From contig JAZKJV010009774.1 of the NCBI GenBank assembly GCA_037367405.1, positions 589,001 through 653,000 of the forward strand: DNA of 64,000 nucleotides. The letters run 5' to 3'. Each line of letters begins with the position of its first letter. Within the stretch, counting starts at the first letter, position 1. The notes under the pieces are model-generated. The model made no database searches. It was not told where the DNA came from and was given only the letters and a program-made list of their open reading frames with translations. The position numbers and the translations under genes are program-made. Positions 55,374 to 64,000 of the stretch are shown in pieces. This DNA is from Ottelia alismoides (taxonomy: Eukaryota > Streptophyta > Magnoliopsida > Alismatales > Hydrocharitaceae).

Positions 55374-57922
55374 TGGATGGCAGCATCAATATGTAAGCCA
55401 TGTAAGCCTGAGGCGAACCATTTCTACAATAAATATTATTGTAATCTTTGATATATCAATAAAGTGATTTATTTTACTCCTTGTCTGATACTAAATGAAA
55501 GAATGCATTGATTAGTACAATTAGGGTTATGTACCATGGCCATCTTAATAATCATACAGCTGTTACTTCAATGTTTGAATCATATAGGTTAATGCTTGCA
55601 TGATATCTAAAGAGTTAGATTGATTACTCATCAAGCACCGTCAAATGATTGTTAAGAGATGATCTCCAGCCTGATAAGAAGATGGCAATCCTTCTCTAAA
55701 GGATGATATCTGACTGGCCTTTTGATGTAGGTCCTTTGCATAGGAATAGTGATTTGGAGGTGTCAGATTAGTTAGGTCAAAGAGTTTACTTAACGATATC
55801 GAGATAACCAAGACCTTTGTTGTATACTGTCATGATATAGGCATGCATCCTCTGACCAGAGACATATGCATTGCAATATGTCTAAGTATGTTCACTTGGC
55901 AGACTGTTAGGTTGATGTCCTAATCAAGGTCTATGCACCGACGAGTTAGTGTGCATATGAGGGCATCTGAGTAATACGATATCTCAAAGGATTCATATAG
56001 GTTCACTACTGAACCGGAAGACATGAGTACACTCATGAGGTATTAGGACCGATTAAATTCCATGCATGGTCATCTTGCTTTGGAAGCATGACAAGAATTT
56101 ATAGGTATGATATATTCTTTTTGAAAGCATATGATTGATACCAACTCGATCGAATGAGAAACTTAATGATAAAACCATGAATAAGACAAACTGAAAGTGA
56201 TATAAAAGTTCAGATTATTCTAGATCTTCCAGTATGCAGGATGTACAGGTATTAAGAATACTCGAGGGTGTTATGATCATAAACGATTGTATGACCATGA
56301 CACTTCCATTATGAGGGAGTGTTGAAATAGGTTTGGATTTTAGTGACTCATCTCTGTAGAGAAGTAATATAATCTTAGTCCAAAAGTTAGACATTGATCG
56401 AATACGATTCAGATGCAATGAGAAGATTAGATCTACTACTTTGATTTAATCAAACATCTTTGAGAGATCTCCGAGATCTGGATTTGATATATCATCTTAA
56501 CATCCAAGTCACTATACATAGAATGTACAATCACCTTGTCCTTATCTCCAAGTATCCATAGAGAAAGTACATTATTCTTGAAAGAGTTCATGAATAATTA
56601 ATATGCTAATAATATATATCTGAGCAATGAGAAATTGATAATTAAATAATTTAATTATCACGAATAATATGAATAAGATTCATATTATTTAGACGCAAGA
56701 GAATGGAGTTCTAAGATAATTAAATATGATTAATTATTAAGGATATGAATAATGTAGAATCACTATCCATATTAATCATATGTACTATAAATATGATTTA
56801 TAATATATTAGAGAGATAATTGTAAATAGTATTTACGAATTAAATGTTAAAGTGAATTGAATTCACATTGAACAATTAATTGTAAATACAAATTACATTT
56901 TATTTTGGATATATGAATATTATTCCTATTTTCAATAACATGATTGAAATTATCATAAAATAATTTAAAATTATTTTTGTGAATAAATTTACACTAAAAA
57001 TTGTTGCATATAATGAAGGATTATATGAGTTACAAGATCTCACATAATTTTAAGATGGAAGGCGCCTTCTAATAATGAAGGGTGGACGACCACCCTGAGA
57101 CCTAAATCAAGGTGATTGCCCACTCCATGATTGGAAGGAGCCCTGCTTCCTTACGAATCCTTCTATGCTCATTTATTTGATTGAATTACATTATATTGAT
57201 GATTATTCAATGCATTTAATTTATATTAAATTAATTATTGTTGCAAATTTATGCAATAAAATTGTGTCCATTGATTAAAAGAACAAAACAATCTAAACCA
57301 TTGATTTTGTATAGCATTTGGAGTGTGATCCATGGACATCCAAAATATTATAAAAGAGAGGGCAACTCTGGCTCTTCTTTTAAGCAACATAATTTCAAGT
57401 GCAAACTCTCCCTCTCTCATTCTCATCGCACGCCCTCTTCCTCTCTCGAGAGTGATCGTCCACCTCTTGACTTAGAGAATGTCACATTAGTCGCCACACC
57501 ATTGTGTTGCCGCATAGACTGCTTGTGGATATCTATCTTCTTTGCTACCCATTGCTCTTGAAGAAGACGTAAAATTTCATGAGACAAAATTAGAAGATTC
57601 ATTGCACGGATCTTCAACTTGGATTGTGAGAAGCACACATCTCATCTACACGCTCGCAAGCGTCTCTTCTGACAGATTAGACTTGATATAGAAGGTTTCT
57701 TACTTTAGAAAGATCGATTACAACACACTTCAAAAGGTATTCCTATATCTTATTGATCTTGGTGAAACGATTTGAGAATTTATCTCGAATCATGTGCTTT
57801 CGTCTCTTTAAATTTTTTAATTTCCGTTGCCTCGAGCAACTAGTATGACTAGTCGCTCTAGATCACATTTAATTCAATCTTGACGCTTCAATGATGCACT
57901 AAGGCCCAAATCCTAGCTTTAA
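55374..57922 (+). repeat. Copia LTR E (5' LTR, plus orientation)
   Basis: About 2.55 kb, the inverse orientation of the other copia LTRs and the most diverged copy. Its first ~50 bp only loosely match the usual TGTTGGACATGCGAGCC start, so the boundary is approximate. The stem-loop array is recognisable at about 56610-56920, with changed centres but preserved arms. A TATA-like ATTATAAAAG lies at 57348-57357, and the primer site follows at 57925. Confidence 0.83.
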
Positions 57923-57924
57923 AG

Positions 57925-57937
57925 TGGTATCAAAGAC
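57925..57937 (+). other. Primer binding site of copia E
   Basis: TGGTATCAAAGAC, an iMet-tRNA-type site with changes, directly after LTR E. It establishes plus orientation. Confidence 0.82.
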
Positions 57938-59706
57938 TTTATCAAAGTTCTTGAATGTGATCCAAAACCCTAGGGAACAAGTTTTTTCATATCGATTGCG
58001 GTGGGGCTCTTGCATATGATACACGTTTCGAATTGTTTTTTGCTAAATTGAAAAGCCCTTGTTTATGCATTGTTTGGATATGTTTTTTATATAATAAAAT
58101 TTATTTAGAATTTCTAAATATGTATCCAAAATAGTAGCATGTTGTTGGTACCATTGGTACCAAAAGTTCATGAATAAAATTCGAGGAGTTTCGGCAACGA
58201 AATTGTTTTTGCATGTATTCACGAATTTGTAAAAAAATAATTTTTGCTTATGTTTTTCCTATCATGAAACGTGAAATAAATACCCTAATAATGTAGAGGA
58301 TCAAACTAGTAAAATGTTTGAATTTATTTTGTGTGATTCCGACTCTGCTTTCCCTAGATATTCCATGTTTAGTGGAGGTGGGTCGGATGATGATTGGATC
58401 ATCAAGTCTTCTTGCTTAATGTGTTTATCATTCAATGTAAATCATAAAAATTACGAATTTTCCTTTATTAAAATTGATGCTTAATACTTATGAAAATAAT
58501 TGATTAAACATAGATGGCCATTGAATGTAGATTTCATGACAAAACCATTGTTTAACCTACAATAGTTGTAGGTCAACTTTTAAATGCAAAACATAGTTGT
58601 TTGATATGACTAGAAATTTAGGATCCCAAAAAAATTTTAAGATGCCTGAGATTTCTGAGTTATTATTATATGGTATAATGTGGTCATCAAAGTTGATTGA
58701 TAAAGTCGCAAGTGCATTGATATTATTTGATATTGCTCTCAATCGGAATGGTGAAGGTGTCTAGTCTGGGTATGATGGCTCGGTTTCTTATAGTACCTTG
58801 CATGTCAAGGAAATGCTTCCTCCCAGCATAACTCGAATGTATTGGACAGATCCATTTTTAGGAAAGAATAATTTTAATAAGTCAATTGTACTTTAATTAT
58901 TAAAATACAAAATAACACGTACTTGTGAGAGATTATACTATATGGTAATATCAAGCAAACCCTAATTGTTTGTTGGTTGATTCAATTGAATTGTTGATTA
59001 ATTTACTATATTTAAATTAATTAGATATAATTAAAATCAATGCTCTATTATGAATAGAGATGTAATTTCATTGGAAGAATTAACTATGTGAATATGATTC
59101 ATAATAATTAATTAAAATTTGAATGAGATATGAAGGATCATATAAATGACATCCATGGTCTCCCATCAAGGCGAAGGATTTCGTCAGCATGGATTGTACG
59201 TAGGAGTCGAGTGCCTGAAGTGATAGCTCCTACATAGAAGTGCACATGGATCGAGCTCTTTGCTTCTCAAAAGAGTAAGAACATATGCATAGTGACTCTA
59301 ATGTATGTTCCTTATATTATCGGGGCCATATTGGATTGTGTATAGCGAGTTATTCATGTCGACGGTTGATTCAATTAATGACGGATCAACATCACCTTAG
59401 GGGTTGTGAGCTCGGGTGTTAAAGACTGCATTGGAAAATAAAAGTTCAACTTGCAAGGCGAAATGAGTTTCCATTTCTTTTTATCCAAGTTATAGTTTCT
59501 CATATTATTTGGATATAACAAAGGTAAAAGAAGATCCCAGATCTTGCTAGAGATATAGCAGTAAGTGTTTCTCTTGCTTTAAAAGTTTTATAAGGGAATG
59601 GGTGACTAATTTGATTAAAAATCCTTAATCAAAGAATTGAAATATGATTATATAATTATTTGTATGATCTAATAGAGTACATTCTTAATTTCAGATATAA
59701 AATCCA
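57938..59706 (+). other. Copia E leader
   Basis: About 1.77 kb of AT-rich noncoding DNA between primer site and gag, homologous (reversed) to 23256-24607 and to the leaders of C-D and G. No protein is recognisable. Confidence 0.75.
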
Positions 59707-60595
59707 TGAACCTGCTCAGCATGTTTCTGAAGGTCGACCAGTTGGACAAATCAAATTATTCGGCTTGGATCTGAAATTTGGATATTGTTATTTCAACATA
59801 TTGCATTTCTTATGTGCTCTCAAAGAACAACCATAGAAACCCTAAAACATTAAAAGAAATCAAATACAATGAAAAATATGATGAAGATCATTCACTGGCC
59901 AGATGTTATATCATTGGATCTTTCTCCAATGTACTTCAAAAGTAATATGTGGACATGGACACAACTCAGGATATAATGTTGAATCTGAAAGAGATTTTTG
60001 GTGATATTAACCACACTTGGTATTATAATGTTATGAATGAACCTATTATCAATAAAATGTAGAAAGGGACTTCCATTAGAGAGCATGTAATCAAAATGTT
60101 TGGTTATCTCTCTGAATTGGAAACTCACGGGGTTGAGGTGGACGCAGAAATGCAATATGACTTCATTCTTTTATCTTTGCTGAAGTCTTTCAATAATTAT
60201 ATATATCGTACCACATGAGAAAATTTAACTTGACTAATGATGATGTAATATCTTCATTAAAGTCTGCAGAACATGTAATGAAGAAAGAAAATCCCATTGG
60301 TAGTGCAATAGTTGTACAGGTCAAGGGGAAGCACAGTAGGAAGCATGAGACTCGGAAGGGTCTAGTAGATAAGAAAAAGAAGAAGAGTCAAGCTGTTGGC
60401 TCATCTTCTAATGCTTCGACACTGATAGTATCGAAGAAGACCAATGTCTATCGTCACAGTAAGAAGCCAAGGCACTGGAAGTGAAACTGCCCAGAAAACC
60501 TAAAAACCACAGAGAAAGGTAAATTCGCAACAGGTATAAAATCTAATTTCATTATTGAAACCAATTTTCTCGTAGGATGAGAAGGTACTTCTATT
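59707..60595 (+). pseudogene. gag: Copia E gag (decayed)
   Basis: Starts at ATG 59707 (MNLLSMFLKVDQLDKSNYSAW, with a stop after W-I). The capsid-like part continues in the same phase with stops: TTQDIMLNLKEIFGDINH, VMNEPIIN, TSIREHVIKMFGYLSELETHGVEVDAE and YDFILLSLLKSFNNYI, the copia gag (UBN2-type) pattern. A frameshift near 60190-60210 leads into the open frame 60215-60484 (FNLTNDDVISSLKSAEHVMKKE, then a Lys-rich stretch). The zinc knuckle reads VYRHSKKPRHWK, stop, NCP: two of three Cys are lost. Two or more stops show it is dead. Confidence 0.88.
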
Positions 60596-61101
60596 ACCAA
60601 TTCTGAATCTTTTGTTCATCTATGCAATTTGTTGCATCTATTTTAGGAAATTGGGAATCTTAATGAAGGGAAGATAGTCATCCAGACAGGATCTGATGCA
60701 ACCATTGCAGCAGTCGCCATAGGGATGTACAGACTATCATTATCTAGTGGGAGAGTCTTAGTACTTAAAGAGTGTCTTTATGTTATAGATGTTAGAAGGA
60801 ATCTTATATTTGTAACTAAGATAGTTAGAAATGGATATTTGTTCTTACTCTATAATAAACTTGTCATAATTTTGTATGATAAATATATTATGGATGGTAT
60901 TCTAACTTGTGATGGATTCTATGAATTGTGCATTGATGAATCTGTCAGGAATGTAACTATTACTAATAAAAATCCTAAAAGAAATAGAGAGGATGGAAAT
61001 CATTCAAACATGATTTGTCCTCAAAGGCTTGGTCATTTATCTTTTGATAGGATCAATAGATTGATAAAGGATAAACCTTTATATTTGTTACAGGTCCATA
61101 C
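60596..61101 (+). pseudogene. pol: Copia E protease and GAG-pre-integrase part, cut by LTR F
   Basis: In phase with the gag end, the frame 60725-61144 reads AAVAIGMYRLSLSSGRVLVLKECLYVIDVRRNLIFVTKI, the segment after the copia protease, then NGYLFLLYNKLVIILYDKYIMDGIL and CPQRLGHLSFDRINRLIKDKPL, the GAG-pre-integrase motif (LGHIS...INRLVK). The last codons of the open frame already belong to LTR F, which is inserted at 61102. The rest of pol should lie to the right of the window. Confidence 0.88.
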
Positions 61102-63732
61102 TGAAGGATATGGTAAGATCCTTAAGCGCATCACGGAAGCGTGATGATCGTATAATATATGATCAAGAGCGATTAGTCGCACTAATTACTCTGGGCAGCG
61201 GAATTTAAAAATTTTTTAATGTTATGAAACCACATGATCTAAGAATATTTCTCAGATCATTTCATATAAAGCACGATAGGTATTAAGATTACCTCTTGAA
61301 AGCGTGGTTACGATCAAGTCCCTAAATCAAGAGACCTCTTGTCTCAAGTCTGATCCGATGGATGAGACACTTGCGAGCACGTTGATGAGAGCATGCTCCT
61401 CGCAATCCATGTTGATGATCCAAACGGTGGATCTCTTGATCTCGTCATAGGAGATCCAACATCTTCTTCACGAGAGAGGCGCATCAAAGGAGATAGAGAT
61501 CCACAAGTAGATGATCCGGCAGCATAACGACGATGATGCGGTGATGACGACTCTCACAATGGCTCCATGGTGGATGACCATTATAAGAGAGATAGAGAGA
61601 GACGTTTGGCATGTGGGGCAATAGAGAGGGAGAGTGAGCAACCGTAAGTGTCGTAATCGTGTAACTCAAAGAGCAAGGGATGCCTCTTCTTATATAGGAT
61701 TATGGGAGTCCATGGATTCCAAACCATGCACATCACACAGTTAATGGGTGAGATTGATTTTGTGTTTCTTTCAATGGATATGATCTTGTTGTAAAAACAC
61801 AACAAAAATTAATTTAATTTAAATTAATATATATTGATAAATCAATATAAGTTAATTTCAAATCAAATCAATTGGCTAGTCTTAGAGATAATGAGGAGAC
61901 TAACCACATCCCCTAAAAGGGGAGGACGACCACCAATCATCTCATGAGATCTTATTATCTCATGAGATCTCATTATCTCATGATATCTCCAAGATTTACA
62001 ACAACAATTGTTGTAAATTATTTCACAAAAATAATTCATAATTATCTTGTGAAATTTGTGATCATGCCATTGGAAAAATGTGAATCACATTCACATCCCA
62101 AAACAAAATGTAAATTATATTTTCAATTAATTATCCAATGTGAATCTAATTCACATCAATAATTTTCAACAAACATAAATTACAAATAGCTCACTCTTAT
62201 ATATTATAAATCACATTTATAATATATATGATTAATATGGATAGTGCTATCCGCATTATTCATATCCATGATAATTAAATCACATTTAATCATCTTGGAT
62301 CTCTATTCTCATGTGCTCAAATAATATGAATCACATTCACATTATTCACATCTTTGATAGTTAAATCACACTTAATTATCTCATATAACTCTCCTTATAA
62401 TATCAATCAAATTCATATTATTCATGATAATTAAGTCATATTTAATTATCAATTTTCTCAATGCTCGGATAAATATATCAACAATGAAATTATCCTTGAA
62501 CTCTTTCAAGGATAATGGGCTTTCTCCGCGGATACTTGGAGATAAAGACATGGTGATTGTATTACTCCACATATAGTGACTTGGATATAGAGATGACATC
62601 TCAAATCCAGATCTTGCGGACCTCCCATAGATGTTTGATTAAATCAAAGCCGTAGATCTAATCTTCTCATTGCATCTGAATCACATTCAGATCAATGTCC
62701 AATATTTGGACTAAGATTAGATCACTTCTCTATGAGAGGAGTCACTAAAATCCAGACCTATTTCATCACTCCATCGTAATGGAAGCGTCATGATTATACA
62801 ATCGTTTATGATCACATCACCCTCAGGTATTCCCAATGCTTGTACATCCTGCATACTGGAAGACCCAGCTAAACCCGGAGTTTTAAATCTCTTTTGGATT
62901 GTCTCCTTCAAGGTTTTATCATTAAGTTTCTCATTCAATCATTGGGAGTTGCTATCGATTATATACGTTCCAAAAGCATATGCCATACCCATGATTTTGA
63001 TCATATACTTTCCAAATGTATATATATCAAACCTACAAATTCAGTCAAGCTTCCAAAGCGATACGACCGTGCACAGAATTCGATTCCTCCCAATATCTCA
63101 TGAGTGAGCTTATGTCTTCTAGTTCAGTAAATGAACCTGTGTGATCCCTTTGAGAGATCGTATTACTCATATGCCCTTGCATGCACAGTAGCACGTCGGT
63201 GTATAGACCTTGGTTAGGTCATCAACCTATTGGTCTGCCAAATGTTCATACTCAAACATATAGTAACATATCTGTCTCTAGTCAGAGGATGCATGCCTAT
63301 ATTGTGACAGCATACGACATAGGACTTTGGTTATCTCGATATCATTAAGTCAACTCTTGGACCTAACTTATCTAACACCTCTGAATCTCTATTCCTATGC
63401 AGAGGACCTGCATCAAGAGGTAGGTTAGATATCAGCCTTTAGAGAAAGCATTGTCATCTCCTTCTCAGGCTGGAGAACATCTATTAACAATCATTTGATA
63501 GTGCATGATGAGTCCTCAATCTAACCCATCAGATATTCGTCCAAGCACCAGTCTCTATGATTCAATAATTGAATCAATATCTGTTTGATCATCAAGATGG
63601 CCATGGTACATAAACCTAATTGTACTAAGGGATCTATTATGTAAATAAATTATTCTTCATTTCAGATCAATGAATGATATTTGTATTAGCATTTATTGCA
63701 TAATGGCTCATCGTGGGCTCGCATGTCCAACA
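61102..63732 (-). repeat. Copia LTR F (3' LTR, full length)
   Basis: 2,631 bp in minus orientation, ends TGAAGGATATGG (61102) and CATGTCCAACA (63732) on the plus strand. A polypurine tract follows on the right, so this is a 3' LTR whose element extends beyond the window. Inserted into the GAG-pre-integrase region of copia E. TATA-like box at 61689-61698, stem-loop array at about 62080-62710, palindromic direct repeat at 61938-61985. Confidence 0.92.
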
Positions 63733-63745
63733 ATCTCCCACTAGC
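63733..63745 (-). other. Polypurine tract of copia element F
   Basis: The minus strand reads GCTAGTGGGAGAT next to the LTR start TGTTGGACATG. Confidence 0.82.
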
Positions 63746-64000
63746 CTAAAGAGACATTAATGGATTGATAATTTAAACCCACACTATGTGACAATCATAG
63801 GCTATTTAGAAAAATAGCTAGGTAAGTTGATCAGTCACTCTGTTCCCAAGAGACTATGCCAAGTCCTTTTACGGCACTTGCATATCCCCAGCAACAGTGC
63901 TCGTATCCAATGTGAATGTTGCATCTTATGCAACCAATACTCAATTTTGTCAGTTATAGTGTCCTTGAAACTACATCTCAATAATTATTATAACAGTATT
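63746..64000 (-). pseudogene. pol: Copia F pol 3' end (RNase H region, partial)
   Basis: Matches the equivalent stretch next to LTRs A and C (5626-5890 and 27118-27370). Too short and decayed to follow a frame. The element continues outside the window. Confidence 0.65.

Noticed and set aside
1..64000. Host genes, tRNA, rRNA or microRNA loci
   Set aside because: I looked for conserved protein motifs outside the transposon domains and for obvious cloverleaf or rRNA sequence and saw none. A similarity search would be needed to exclude small RNA genes.

Overview
The window is plant nuclear DNA made almost entirely of nested, decayed transposable elements. I found no intact host gene, rRNA, tRNA or CRISPR array. 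The Athila-type Ty3/gypsy elements (Asp-tRNA-type primer binding sites starting TGGCGCC, FMDD reverse transcriptase box), the Ty1/copia elements (iMet-type sites starting TGGTATC) and a Mutator-like element point to an angiosperm, probably a pericentromeric or other heterochromatic region. GC-rich islands in an AT-rich background could fit a monocot, but that is a weak inference. Element names below (Gypsy-0/1/2, copia LTRs A to G) are my own labels.

Layout. 1-3858: Gypsy-0, a plus-strand Athila-like pol relic (protease, RT, RNase H, integrase) without LTRs. 3849-9038 plus 9039-11597 and 23239-23255: a minus-strand copia element with 3' LTR A, a decayed pol end and 5' LTR B. A 1,176-bp Mutator-like element (6444-7619, 9-bp target duplication) sits inside its RT. 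11598-23238: Gypsy-1, a minus-strand Athila-like element with ~3-kb LTRs, inserted into LTR B with the duplication GGCTC. It carries only a protease-like frame and low-complexity frames, so it looks non-autonomous. 23256-24622: copia leader with its primer site. 24623-27104: copia LTR C. 27105-31598 and 47895-48732: copia internal region, closed by 5' LTR D (48733-51371). 31599-47894: Gypsy-2, a 16.3-kb minus-strand Athila-like element with LTRs of 3.3-3.5 kb and recognisable gag-PR-RT-RH-INT, inserted with the duplication GCACA. 51372-51985: unassigned. 51986-55373: copia leader with an internal tandem duplication, then partial LTR G. 55374-61101: plus-strand copia element E (LTR, leader, gag, start of pol). 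61102-64000: minus-strand copia LTR F and the 3' edge of its internal region.

How the parts relate. All coding regions are pseudogenes with stops, frameshifts or lost catalytic residues. Gypsy-1 and Gypsy-2 share related LTR ends, the same class of primer site and a homologous 3' noncoding block, so Gypsy-1 could have been mobilised by proteins of a Gypsy-2-like partner. The copia copies share one unusual family of ~2.5-2.6-kb LTRs. LTR C is shared by two internal regions, which suggests unequal recombination.

The most unusual signals are structural: a run of ten or more consecutive stem-loops, many with a TCACA centre, in the copia U3; repeated polypurine-like motifs joined to inverted repeats in the 3' noncoding region of both large gypsy elements; a cluster of CACGTG palindromes in the Gypsy-1 LTRs; and a 105-bp foldback in the Gypsy-2 leader.
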